Shown here: piece after piece, positions 16,225-24,840 of the stretch
Layout of the letters: each line of letters starts with the position of its first letter
Position numbering within the stretch: the stretch's first letter is position 1
Assembly (NCBI GenBank): GCA_035946955.1
Contig: DASYYE010000359.1
Span: 1-50,351 of the forward strand
Reading direction: 5' to 3'
Length of the DNA stretch: 50,351 nucleotides
Origin: DASYYE01 sp035946955
GTDB taxonomy: Bacteria > Actinomycetota > Actinomycetes > Streptosporangiales > Streptosporangiaceae
Position numbers and translations under genes: made by a program
Notes under the pieces: generated by a model
Seen by the model: only the letters and a program-made list of their open reading frames with translations
What the model was told of the DNA's origin: nothing
Databases searched by the model: none

Positions 16225-18237
16225 CTAGGTGCTGGTATTTCCCCGGGGACGGCTGTCCAGCAGGGCGTTGTCGTAGTGGATGCGCTCTCGTGAGAGGCCA
16301 GCCCTGGCCAGCAACCGGGTTGTCTCACGGACCATGTCGGCCGGCCCCGCGACGTAGGCCTCGCAGTCAGCATGAGGCAGGTAGCGGGCCGCGACCCGGC
16401 CCACATTGCCCTGCATCCCGTCGAAGGCCGGGTCGTCAGAGGTGACCGGCATGAGCTGGAACCCTGAGTAGGCATCGGCCAGGCGCCACAGGTCGTGCAG
16501 GTCGTAGAGCTCCTCCCTGGTCCGGGCGCCGTAGAAGAGGTTCACCCGGCGCTGCTGGCCAGCGGCAGCGTCCCGGACCACCTGCTCGATGATGGCCTTC
16601 ACCGGGGAGAGCCCGGTACCGCCCGCGACGCACAGGATGTCTCGGGTGCCCGCGTGCCGCAGGGTCATGGTGCCAAGGGCGGGGCCGACGATGAGCTCGC
16701 TGCCGGGGGCGGTGTGCCGGACCAGCGCGTTGCTGACCCAGCCGCCTGGCACGGCCTTGACGTGGAAACTGACCAGGCCGTCATCGCGCGGCCGGCACGC
16801 GATGGAGTAGGGCCGCCACACCCGCGGCCAGCGCGGGGTCTGGACGGTGACATGCTGGCCCGCCTCATACTCCAGTGGCTGGTCAGGCGCGATCGTGATG
16901 ACCGAGATCCCGGGCCGCCGTTGGTCATTGGCCACCACCTCCGCGGTCCAGAAGGCCGGTGAGGTCTGGCTGTCCTCCTCCGCCGCCCTGATCATCAGCG
17001 CGGCAGCGGCAGCGTATGTCTGCCGCCACGCGCTCTCGGCGCCTGGCGTGAACGCGTGGCCCGCGAACCTCCGCAGTGTGGCGATGAGCGACTCCCCCAC
17101 CACGTCATACATTTCTGGCTCAACCGAGTACTTCCGGTGGTCCCGCCCGAGCTGGATGAGGTAGTTGGCCATCTCCTCGGGCGTGCTCAGGCTGTCCACG
17201 ATGCGGGCGAGCGCATGGAACAGCCGGTCGCGCTGCTCGTCCATGGCCGGCGCGAAGAGGTCACGCAGCCTCGGGCGGCGCGCGAACATCGACGCGTAGA
17301 AGAAGGCGGCCGCGTCGTCACCGGCGGCCGCCACGGCCGCGAACGTCTCCCGGATGGCGACGATCGCGGGATCGACTGGGGGGCCAGCCGGCTGGGTCTG
17401 CGGCGCGCTGGCCGGGGGGTCGGCCTGGGGGACACTCTGAGAGACAGCCGGGGGGTCGGCCTGGGGGAGAGCCTGGGAGGTGGCCGGGGAGACGGCCAGG
17501 GGGACAGTCTGAGAGACAGCCGAGGAGACGGCCGGGGGGACAGTCTGGGGGACGGCCTGGGAGACAGTCTGCGGGACGGCCTGGGAGACAGTCTGCGGGA
17601 CAGTCTGAGGCTCGGCCTGCAGACTGCTCGGTTGGGCCTGAGTGGGTTCGGGCTCGACCTGCTGGGGCCGCGCAGGTCCACGCTGGACGAGTCCGGGCCA
17701 GGCGGGTCGATGCTGGACGGGTCGATGCTGGACAGGTCTGTGCTGGACGGGTCTCTGCTGGGCCGGTCCCTGCTGGATAGGTTCGGGCCGGGGAGGTTCA
17801 GGCCGGGGAGGTTCGGGCCGCGCGGGCCTGGGCTGGGCGGGCCTGGGCTGGGCGGGCCTGGGCTGGGCGGGCCTGGGCTGGGCGGGCTCGAACAGGGTGG
17901 TCGCTGGCTGGGTGGTTTGGAACTGGGTGGTTTCGGGCTGGGCGGGCTCGAGCCTGACGCGCTGTGGCGGGCTGGCCGGGCCGGACGCCGGGGTCGGCGG
18001 CCGGGTCTGTGGCATGGTGCTCGGCGGGTCGGCCGGACCCTGCGGGGCGCCGGGGTCCTCGGCGGCCTGGAGCGTCGCTAAACCTTGGCGGACTCTGGCG
18101 AGCACTTCGACGTCTTTGCGCCACGACCGCTGCCGCCACCACGCCGCCCGGGGGTCCTCCTGCCCGCCAGCACGGGCTGGCTCGCTTTCGGCTTCTCCGG
18201 TGGCGCTGGCTTCCGGCGGGCTGGTGGATAGTGCCAT
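16225..18237 (-). CDS. Flavohemoglobin-like globin/FAD/NAD reductase with Pro/Gln-rich insert
   Basis: 670 residues from ATG at 18235-18237. Residues 30-58 are a Trp/Arg-rich conserved-looking head (WWRQRSWRKDVEVLARVRQG). Residues 61-289 are a low-complexity Pro/Gln/Val insert with three repeat blocks. The globin domain (290-420) has a B10-like Tyr314 in FFYASMF and the proximal His366 in LGRDHRKY. The reductase has FAD motif RPYS (475-478), NAD motif AGGTGLSPVKAI (538-549) and a variant AGP (630-632) for CGP. Flavohemoglobins convert NO to nitrate using O2 and NAD(P)H. It is convergent with NOS, so NO detoxification or electron supply to NOS is likely. Typical relatives are about 400-460 residues. 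Confidence 0.85.
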   Translation of the reverse strand: MALSTSPPEASATGEAESEPARAGGQEDPRAAWWRQRSWRKDVEVLARVRQGLATLQAAEDPGAPQGPADPPSTMPQTRPPTPASGPASPPQRVRLEPAQPETTQFQTTQPATTLFEPAQPRPAQPRPAQPRPAQPRPARPEPPRPEPPRPEPIQQGPAQQRPVQHRPVQHRPVQHRPAWPGLVQRGPARPQQVEPEPTQAQPSSLQAEPQTVPQTVSQAVPQTVSQAVPQTVPPAVSSAVSQTVPLAVSPATSQALPQADPPAVSQSVPQADPPASAPQTQPAGPPVDPAIVAIRETFAAVAAAGDDAAAFFYASMFARRPRLRDLFAPAMDEQRDRLFHALARIVDSLSTPEEMANYLIQLGRDHRKYSVEPEMYDVVGESLIATLRRFAGHAFTPGAESAWRQTYAAAAALMIRAAEEDSQTSPAFWTAEVVANDQRRPGISVITIAPDQPLEYEAGQHVTVQTPRWPRVWRPYSIACRPRDDGLVSFHVKAVPGGWVSNALVRHTAPGSELIVGPALGTMTLRHAGTRDILCVAGGTGLSPVKAIIEQVVRDAAAGQQRRVNLFYGARTREELYDLHDLWRLADAYSGFQLMPVTSDDPAFDGMQGNVGRVAARYLPHADCEAYVAGPADMVRETTRLLARAGLSRERIHYDNALLDSRPRGNTST
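17539..17886 (-). repeat. Three tandem-repeat blocks in the globin insert
   Basis: Inside the coding sequence, three arrays sit one after another: 17818-17886 encodes AQPRP-type units on a 15-bp period, 17704-17754 encodes QHRPV-type units on a 15-bp period, and 17539-17607 encodes alternating QTVP/QTVSQAVP units on 12- and 24-bp periods. All periods are multiples of three, so copy number can change without frameshift. Confidence 0.85.
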
Positions 18238-18272
18238 GAAACGCGACCCTTTCGCTGGGCAGAGGCGAAACG

Positions 18273-18288
18273 GGCAGTTGCGACTGCC
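18273..18288. promoter_or_regulatory. Palindrome upstream of the globin gene
   Basis: GGCAGT-tgcg-ACTGCC is a perfect 6-bp inverted repeat 36-51 bp upstream of the globin ATG on the minus strand. On that strand, TTGTGG and TATGTC with a 17-bp spacer lie further upstream (about 18304-18332) and could be the promoter; the palindrome would then sit in the 5' leader or just downstream of the transcription start. A regulator site is plausible but unproven. Confidence 0.35.
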
Positions 18289-18419
18289 GAACCATGCAGA
18301 CGGACATAATGCCACGGGCCGAACCCCACAACGATAGTCGGCTGGCCCGTTGCGGGGATGGGTCATCGGGAAAGCAGTGTCCTGCGCCCACGCGGGCGCC
18401 CGGGCCCGCACCTTCCGGC

Positions 18420-18442
18420 CAGGCAGGCAAAACGCCTGCCTG
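18420..18442. terminator. Hairpin downstream of ftsY
   Basis: CAGGCAGGC-aaaac-GCCTGCCTG is a perfect 9-bp stem with a 5-nt loop, about 91 bp beyond the ftsY stop on the minus strand. It separates ftsY from the globin gene and probably ends the smc-ftsY transcript. No U-run follows. Confidence 0.65.
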
Positions 18443-18532
18443 CTGCGGTGATTAGCAGGAGCCAATTGGCGTGCAACCACGCCGAGGTGGGGGGACCAGC
18501 CGTGGAGTGTTTCGCCAAATCGCCACCTGGCG

Positions 18533-19693
18533 TTAACCGAGGATGGCCTCCACGAACGTGACCGGGTCGAAGGGCGCCAGGTCATCGGGCCCTTCCCCGA
18601 GCCCCACCAGCTTGACGGGTACGCCGAGCTCACGCTGGACAGCCACCACGATCCCGCCCTTGGCGGTCCCGTCCAGTTTGGTCAGGACCACGCCAGTGAC
18701 GTTCACCGCCTCGGCGAACACCGTGGCCTGGCGCAGGCCGTTCTGCCCTGTGGTCGCGTCGAGTACGAGCAGGACCTCGTCCACGGCTGCCTGGCGCTCG
18801 ACCACCCGCTTGATCTTGCCGAGTTCGTCCATGAGGCCGGTCTTGGTGTGCAGGCGGCCAGCGGTGTCGATGATGACGGCGTCAACCCGCGCGTCGATAC
18901 CCTGCTTGACGGCCTCGAAAGCGACGCTCGCCGGGTCGGCGCCCTCCTTGTCGGACCTGACCACGCGTGCACCGACCCGCGTCCCCCACGTCTGGAGCTG
19001 GTCAGCGGCGGCCGCTCGGAAAGTGTCGGCGGCACCCAGCAGCACCGACCAGCCTTCACCGACCAGCGCGCGGGCGAGCTTGCCGCAGGCGCTGGTCTTG
19101 CCGGTGCCGTTGACTCCGACCATGAGGACCACGGCGGGCCGGGCGCCGTCCTTGGCCAGGTGCAGCGAGCGGTCGAGGTCGGTCCCGAGCTGTTCCAGGA
19201 GGTCCTCTTTCAGCAGTGCGCGCACCGCGTCGGTGCCGCGTACCCCACCCACCCTGACCTGAGTGCGCAGTTCGTCGACTACCTGGCGGGCCGGGCCGAC
19301 CCCGAGGTCGGCTGCGACCAGGGTGTCCTCGACCTCCTGCCAGCCTTCCTCGTCCAGGCCGTCGCGGGAGAGGAGGTTGAGCAGCACGGGCCCGAATGCC
19401 ATCTGTGAACGGGCCAGCCTGCCCCGGAGCCGCGCCATCCGCCCGGCCAGCGGCGGCGCCTGCGGTTCCGCGACGGCCTGCGGCGGCGGTGCCTGCACGG
19501 CCTCGCCAGCCACCGCCGGGGCGGCAGCCTCGGCCTCGGGAGCGGCAACCGCGCCTTGGCCAGGGCGGCCTGCTTCGACCGGCGGGGTTTCCGGCGCTTT
19601 CCGCAATGCCCTGCGCCGACGTGGCGCGAGCAGCAGCCCACCCGCGGCGAGAGCGACGACAACCAGGACGACAGCGATGATCACATACACCAT
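18533..19693 (-). CDS. ftsY: Signal recognition particle receptor FtsY
   Basis: 386 residues. It receives SRP-ribosome complexes at the membrane. An N-terminal transmembrane helix (residues 3-22, VIIAVVLVVVALAAGGLLL) is followed by an Arg-rich patch and an Ala/Pro/Glu-rich linker to about 85. The NG domain has P-loop GVNGTGKT (193-200), DTAGRLHTK and TKLDGTAKGG. A membrane-anchored FtsY is the actinobacterial form. It lies 83 nt downstream of smc, the usual order. Confidence 0.97.
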   Translation of the reverse strand: MVYVIIAVVLVVVALAAGGLLLAPRRRRALRKAPETPPVEAGRPGQGAVAAPEAEAAAPAVAGEAVQAPPPQAVAEPQAPPLAGRMARLRGRLARSQMAFGPVLLNLLSRDGLDEEGWQEVEDTLVAADLGVGPARQVVDELRTQVRVGGVRGTDAVRALLKEDLLEQLGTDLDRSLHLAKDGARPAVVLMVGVNGTGKTSACGKLARALVGEGWSVLLGAADTFRAAAADQLQTWGTRVGARVVRSDKEGADPASVAFEAVKQGIDARVDAVIIDTAGRLHTKTGLMDELGKIKRVVERQAAVDEVLLVLDATTGQNGLRQATVFAEAVNVTGVVLTKLDGTAKGGIVVAVQRELGVPVKLVGLGEGPDDLAPFDPVTFVEAILG

Positions 19694-19776
19694 GACGGCC
19701 CCAGTCTCCCAGACCAGCCCATTAGTCAGTAACGCACCCGGTCCCAGCAGGAGTAGCAGGATCTCAGGCCCGCACC

Positions 19777-22700
19777 TCAGGCCCGTTCGCGCTCACGCAG
19801 GCGCTGGCTCACCACCGTGGATACCCCATCGCCCTGCATGCTGATCCCATAGAGCGCGTCCGCGACCTCCATGGTCCGCTTCTGGTGCGTCACGACGATG
19901 AGCTGCGAGATGTCGCGCAGTTCCTCGAAGACCCGCAGGAGCCGCTGGAGGTTGGTGTCGTCCAGCGCGGCTTCGACCTCGTCGAGCACATAGAACGGGG
20001 ACGGGCGGGCCTTGAAGATCGCCAGCAGGTAGGCGATGGCGGTCAGGGACCGCTCACCACCAGACAGCAGTGACAGCCGCTTGACCTTCTTGCCAGGTGG
20101 CCTGGCTTCGACGTCGATCCCGGTGGCGAGCATGTCGTCGGGCTCGGTCAGGACCAGCCGGCCTTCACCGCCGGGAAAGAGCCGGGCGAAGATCTGCTCG
20201 AACTCAGCGGCGGTGTCGGCGAATGCTGACGCGAACACCTGCTGGACCCGGTCGTCCACTTCCTTGACGACGGTCAGCAGGTCACGGCGGGTCTTCTTGA
20301 GATCCTCGAGCTGGGCGGCCAGGAAGGTGTGCCGCTCTTCCAGAGCGGCGTACTCCTCCAGCGCGAGCGGGTTCACTTTGCCGAGCTTGTCGAGCTGACG
20401 CTGCGCCGTGGCGGCGCGTTGTTCCTGCTCGGCCCGGATGTACGCGACCGTGGCCCCGTCAGCCCCGCCTTCGGCGTCGAGCACGGGGACGGACACGTCC
20501 GGGCCGTACTCGGCGAGCAGCGGGCCCACTTCCACACCGAACTCCTCCAGGGCGCGGGCGGCCATCTGCTCGATCCTCATCTGGCGCTGCGCGCGGGCGA
20601 TCTCGGCGCCATGAGCGCTGTTCACAACCGTGTCCAGTTCGGTGGCGAGTGTGCGCACCTGGGCCCGGACGTCTTTGAGGGCCTGGGCGCTGCCCAGGCG
20701 CGCCTGCTCCGCGGCTTCCCGTTCGGCGGTGGCGACCGCCAGCGACGCCGTCAGCGCCTGCAACGCCCGGTCGGCCCCGGTCGCCACTGCCTGCGCGACC
20801 GTGGCCTGCTGATCCCGCAACCGCTGCCTGGCCGCGGCTGCCTGGGCAGCCCGGCGCTCATTGGCCGCGGCGGCGGCCAATGAGTCCGCCCGCCCGGCGA
20901 TCGAACGCAGGCGCTCAGAGGCGGTGGCGACCTCGAGCCTGGCTTCTGTCTGGGCGTCACGGGCAGCGGCGGCCCTGGCAGCCAACGCGTCCCGGTCGGA
21001 CTCCGGCTCCGCTCCGGGCCCGGCCGCTCCCGCGTCGGCCGCTGCCTCTAGGGAGGGCTCTTCGCCCTCCGCGTCGGCCAGCCGGGTGGTCAGCTCGGCC
21101 AGGGCCGTCTCGGTCCGCTCACGCTGTTCCTGCGCGGAGCTGATCGCGACGGCGAGCCGTCCGGCCTCATCCTTGGCTGCGCGGGCGGCACCGGCCAGCT
21201 GGCCCAGCCGCCCGGAGACGTCCGCCGCTGCACGGTCGGCCGCCTGGAGCGCGGCCAGTGCACGGTCAGTGGCCTGGCGGGCCAGTTTCTCGTCAGCCAG
21301 CGCGGCTGCGAGCCCGTCGGCCGCCTCATCGCAGGCGCGCTGGGCACCATCCAGCGCTGCGGCGGCGTCGTCTGCGGCGGCACGCATGGCGAGCATGCTC
21401 GGCGGCCCTGCTGGCCGACCCTGTGCCCAGTGTGTCCCGACCAGGTCTCCGTCGCGCGTGACCACCCGCCACTGCGGGTGCTGGCGCACCAGGCTGTGGG
21501 CCTGGGCGAGGCTGTCCGCGACGAGCACGTCCGCGAGCAGGCCAGCCAGCGTGCCGGTGAGCTGGTCCGGCCCGCCTACCAGGTCCAGGGCGGGCACCAC
21601 GCCGGACGGCAGCTCCGGCCACGCCGCCAGGTCTGTGGCGCTGTGGTGGTCATTGCCGATGACCAGCGCCAGCGCGCCGGCCTGTCCTTCGTCCCTGGCG
21701 TGCTGGAGGATCCTCACGGCGGCGTCCAGGCTGGCCACGGCCACGGCATCGGCTGCGGCACCCAGCGCGGCGGTGACCGCCTCCTGCGCGCCGTCAGCCA
21801 CCTTCAGCAGGTCCGCGACCGAACCAAGGACGTGGGCTGACCACTGTGGGTCGGCCAGCAGGGCTTTCGAGGCGTCGCCGCCCTGCAGCGCCCGGATCCC
21901 TTCGCCCAGCGCCTGGGTGCGGGCCAGCATGGCCGCGCGTTCTGCGCTGGCCCGCCGCTCGGCGGCCCGGCGCTCCGTCACCACGGTGGAACATTGCGCG
22001 AGCGCGGCGGCGGCATGCTCGTGCTCACCTGCCAGCCCGGCCCGGTCGCCCTGACGGCTCGAAGCCTGCTGCTGGTAGTCCTCGTATGCCTCCTGCGCGT
22101 CCGTGGCGCGTGAGCTTGCCGCCTCGAACGCGTCCGCCAGCCGGGCGGCTTCTTCGTTGCATGCCCCTACCCGGCTGCGCGCGGCACCTACCTGCCCCCG
22201 TAGCCGCGCCAGTTGTTCGGCGCGCTCGGTCGCGGCCCGTACCTGCGCGGCCAGTGCGCGCTCGGCAGCGGCGAGCGCCGCCTCGGCCTCCTCACGCTGC
22301 CTGGTCTGCTCCTCCAGGCGCGTTTCGAGTGCTTCGAGCCGCTCTCCCAGTGCCGTCTCCTGGCCGCGCAGAGTGGCCGCCTCGAGGTCGAGTTCGGCGG
22401 GGTCGCGGCCGGGCCGCACCGCCGCCGCCTCAGCAGCCAGGTGGGACAGGCGTTCGGCCGCCAGGCTGCGCACGCCGTGCAGCCGTTCACCCAATGAGGA
22501 CAGGGCGAACCAGGTCTCCTGCGCGCTCGCCAGGCGTGGTGCGCGCTCCTGTTCGTCGGCGTCCAGCGCGGCCTCCTGTGCCCGCGCCTGCGTCAAGGCC
22601 TGCTCCAGCTCAGCGCGCCGGGCCAGCACGGCGGCTTCGTCTACCTCGCCGCGGCGCTGTTCCCTGGCTGCCTGCGCGTAGTCGTCAGCGAGCAGGCGCA

Positions 22701-23379
22701 GCCGGGCGTCACGCAGGTCAGCCTGGATCACCCCGGCACGCCGGGCGATCGCTGCCTGGCGCCCCAGCGGGCCGAGCCGCCTGCGCAACTCGCCGGTGAG
22801 GTCAACCAGCCTGGTCAGGTTGGCTTGCATCGCCTCGAGCTTGCGCAGCGCCTTCTCCTTGCGCCTGCGGTGCTTGAGGACGCCGGCCGCTTCCTCGATC
22901 AGGGCCCGGCGCGCCTCGGGCCCGGCGTGCAGCACCTCGTCGAGCTGGCCCTGGCTGACGATGACGTGCATCTCACGGCCCAGGCCGGAGTCGGAGAGGA
23001 GCTCAGCGATGTCCAGGAGCCGGCAGTGGTTGCCGTTGATGGCGTACTCGCTCTGCCCGGAACGGAACAGCAGGCGGCTGATGGTGACTTCGGTGTAGTC
23101 GATCGGCAGTGCGCCGTCGCTGTTGTCGATGGTGAGCGTGACCTCAGCCCGGCCCAGTGGTGGCCGTTTCGCGGTGCCCGCGAACACGACGTCATCCATC
23201 TTGCCGCCGCGCAGGGTCTTGGCCCCCTGCTCGCCCATGACCCAGGCGAAGGCGTCGACGATGTTGGACTTGCCGGACCCGTTCGGTCCGACCACGCACG
23301 TGATGCCCGGCTCGAACTGCAGCGATGTAGCCGAGGCAAAAGACTTGAACCCGCGCAGGGTGAGCGTTTTCAGGTACAC
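19777..23379 (-). CDS. smc: Chromosome segregation protein SMC
   Basis: 1200 residues, full length. SMC dimers load at parS with ScpA/ScpB and organise the chromosome. Walker A is GPNGSGKSNIV (31-41). Long Ala/Arg/Glu-rich coiled coils flank a hinge around 510-650. The signature LSGGERSLTAIAYLL and the Walker B YVLDEVEAALDD lie near the C-terminus. The antisense strand has long spurious open frames because of the repetitive Ala/Arg codons. Confidence 0.97.
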   Translation of the reverse strand: MYLKTLTLRGFKSFASATSLQFEPGITCVVGPNGSGKSNIVDAFAWVMGEQGAKTLRGGKMDDVVFAGTAKRPPLGRAEVTLTIDNSDGALPIDYTEVTISRLLFRSGQSEYAINGNHCRLLDIAELLSDSGLGREMHVIVSQGQLDEVLHAGPEARRALIEEAAGVLKHRRRKEKALRKLEAMQANLTRLVDLTGELRRRLGPLGRQAAIARRAGVIQADLRDARLRLLADDYAQAAREQRRGEVDEAAVLARRAELEQALTQARAQEAALDADEQERAPRLASAQETWFALSSLGERLHGVRSLAAERLSHLAAEAAAVRPGRDPAELDLEAATLRGQETALGERLEALETRLEEQTRQREEAEAALAAAERALAAQVRAATERAEQLARLRGQVGAARSRVGACNEEAARLADAFEAASSRATDAQEAYEDYQQQASSRQGDRAGLAGEHEHAAAALAQCSTVVTERRAAERRASAERAAMLARTQALGEGIRALQGGDASKALLADPQWSAHVLGSVADLLKVADGAQEAVTAALGAAADAVAVASLDAAVRILQHARDEGQAGALALVIGNDHHSATDLAAWPELPSGVVPALDLVGGPDQLTGTLAGLLADVLVADSLAQAHSLVRQHPQWRVVTRDGDLVGTHWAQGRPAGPPSMLAMRAAADDAAAALDGAQRACDEAADGLAAALADEKLARQATDRALAALQAADRAAADVSGRLGQLAGAARAAKDEAGRLAVAISSAQEQRERTETALAELTTRLADAEGEEPSLEAAADAGAAGPGAEPESDRDALAARAAAARDAQTEARLEVATASERLRSIAGRADSLAAAAANERRAAQAAAARQRLRDQQATVAQAVATGADRALQALTASLAVATAEREAAEQARLGSAQALKDVRAQVRTLATELDTVVNSAHGAEIARAQRQMRIEQMAARALEEFGVEVGPLLAEYGPDVSVPVLDAEGGADGATVAYIRAEQEQRAATAQRQLDKLGKVNPLALEEYAALEERHTFLAAQLEDLKKTRRDLLTVVKEVDDRVQQVFASAFADTAAEFEQIFARLFPGGEGRLVLTEPDDMLATGIDVEARPPGKKVKRLSLLSGGERSLTAIAYLLAIFKARPSPFYVLDEVEAALDDTNLQRLLRVFEELRDISQLIVVTHQKRTMEVADALYGISMQGDGVSTVVSQRLRERERA

Positions 23380-23527
23380 CCGGGGGTTCTCCTCTTCCAG
23401 CAGGCTTCCCCGCTATGGCAGGTCCCCTGTCGGCCCGCAACCCTGCCCCTCCATGCACCATACCGTGACACGGTGACAGTGCTGGCTTTATGCGCCTGGA
23501 GCCCCCGGCGTGGCGCACTCATGGGTC

Positions 23528-23551
23528 AGGGGCGCCGCACGCGGCGCCCCT
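23528..23551. terminator. Strong hairpin between smc and the 66-residue gene
   Basis: The sequence aggggcgccg-cacg-cggcgcccct forms a perfect 10-bp GC stem with a 4-nt loop, 46 bp beyond the stop of the small coiled-coil gene on the minus strand. It probably ends the rnc-mutM side transcript, leaving smc to its own promoter in 23380-23527. Confidence 0.7.
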
Positions 23552-23596
23552 CGGGTCAAACCGATGTGCCGTTGTTTGGCCGAGTCCGGCCGGAGA

Positions 23597-23797
23597 TCAG
23601 GTGAGCGCGGGTTCGCGCTCGCGCTCGTGTCCAGTCACCAGCAACTGATGACTGACGCCGGCAGCGAGCACATCGTTCTCTTCCTGAAGCCTGGCTAGCT
23701 CGGCCTCCAGGTCGCGCACCCGCCGTTGGAGGCGGCGCATTTCCGATACTACGCGGGGATCAGGCCCGCCGACGTGGCCGAGTAGAGCCTTCGCCAT
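23597..23797 (-). CDS. Conserved small coiled-coil protein of unknown function
   Basis: 66 residues from ATG at 23795-23797, preceded by GGAGG about 10 nt upstream. It begins MAKALLGHVGGPDPRVVSEM and continues with a heptad-patterned helix rich in Arg, Leu and Glu (MRRLQRRVRDLEAELARLQE), ending EREREPALT. From memory, near-identical openings (MAKALLGYVGG) occur in Streptomyces near smc/mutM, so it is an actinobacterial core protein without known function. It could be a dimeric coiled-coil adaptor. No membrane segment or signal. Confidence 0.85.
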   Translation of the reverse strand: MAKALLGHVGGPDPRVVSEMRRLQRRVRDLEAELARLQEENDVLAAGVSHQLLVTGHEREREPALT

Positions 23798-23904
23798 TGT
23801 AATGGGTCCTCCACACTGAGTGACCAGAGTGGGCGCACACGTGAAGGACTCACATGGGTGTGCGCGAGGTGACCTAACCAGGATCGCACTGGATGGGTAT
23901 CCGG

Positions 23905-24837
23905 TCAAGTTGAGCGACGCCGCAGGTCACGGGCACCGCCTAGACCGCGCGGCCGAGGCTGGCACATGGGACAGGTGTAGGAGGAGCGGTTTGCGAACGG
24001 ATCGCGCCGGATCGGGGCGCCACAGCGCAGGCAGGGCTCGCCTTCGCGCCCGTAGACAGCCAGTGACCGGCCGAAATAACCGCTCGCGCCGTTGACGTCC
24101 ACATAGAGCCGGTCGAAGGACGTGCCGCCCGCCGCGAGCGCTTCGGCCAGCACTTCCCGGACGGCCACCAGCAGTTGTATGGACTGCGGCCGGGTGAGGC
24201 TGGCCGCCAGGCGCGCCCCGTGCAACCGGGACCGCCACAGCGCCTCGTCCGCGTAGATGTTGCCCACACCCGAAATCAGCGACTGGTCCAGGAGCGCGGC
24301 TTTGATGCTGGTATGCCGTTTTCGCAGCCGTGCGATGACGGCCGCTTCGTCAAAAGCCGGGTCCATGGGGTCGCGCGCGATGTGGGCAACCGCCTCCGGC
24401 ACGCCGCCAGGTTCGGCAGAAGGGGCCGTGGCGAAGCCTGCCAGCAGCAGGTGGCCGAATGTCCGCTGGTCGGTGAACCGCAGGTCTGGCCCATGGTCAG
24501 CAAACGCGAAGTGGACCCGCACGTGGGGGCCGAACGGCCTGTCAGCGGGCCCGACGAGCATCTGACCGCTCATCCCCAGGTGTGCCACGAGCGCGGTCTC
24601 GGCCGGCGACTGCTCCCCCGCGGGGCCTGGGTGCGCCAGCGGCAGCCACAGGTACTTGCCACGCCTGTGGGCACCAGTGACCGTCAGCCCTGCCACGGCG
24701 GAGGCGAAGTCAGCGGGGCCGGCCACGTGGCGCCGGACCGCGCGCGGGTGGAGCACCTGTACGGCCCCGATGGTGCGCCCGGCGACATGCCGCTCCAAAC
24801 CCTGGCGGACCACCTCGACTTCGGGCAGTTCCGGCAC
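23905..24837 (-). CDS. mutM: Formamidopyrimidine-DNA glycosylase
   Basis: 310 residues. It removes 8-oxoguanine and formamidopyrimidines and cuts the backbone. The catalytic N-terminus is MPELPEVEVVRQGL (Pro2 nucleophile, Glu3). The H2TH region is near SLISGVGNIYADEALW. The zinc finger uses about C269, C272, C289 and C292 (CLRC and CPMC). It starts 3 nt after the rnc stop, so the two genes are one operon. Confidence 0.96.
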   Translation of the reverse strand: MPELPEVEVVRQGLERHVAGRTIGAVQVLHPRAVRRHVAGPADFASAVAGLTVTGAHRRGKYLWLPLAHPGPAGEQSPAETALVAHLGMSGQMLVGPADRPFGPHVRVHFAFADHGPDLRFTDQRTFGHLLLAGFATAPSAEPGGVPEAVAHIARDPMDPAFDEAAVIARLRKRHTSIKAALLDQSLISGVGNIYADEALWRSRLHGARLAASLTRPQSIQLLVAVREVLAEALAAGGTSFDRLYVDVNGASGYFGRSLAVYGREGEPCLRCGAPIRRDPFANRSSYTCPMCQPRPRGLGGARDLRRRST

Positions 24838-24840
24838 ACC

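Noticed and set aside
17539..17886. Repeats resembling a CRISPR array
   Set aside because: Repeats are 12-24 bp, directly adjacent and in frame with a protein; there are no spacers or cas genes.
17056..18081. 341-codon plus-strand frame with Gly-Leu-Gly repeats
   Set aside because: It is antisense to the globin gene; the Gly-rich repeats mirror its Pro/Gln repeats, and no domain is recognisable.
20861..22054. 397-codon plus-strand Ala/Ser-rich frame
   Set aside because: Antisense to the smc coiled coil; no recognisable fold.
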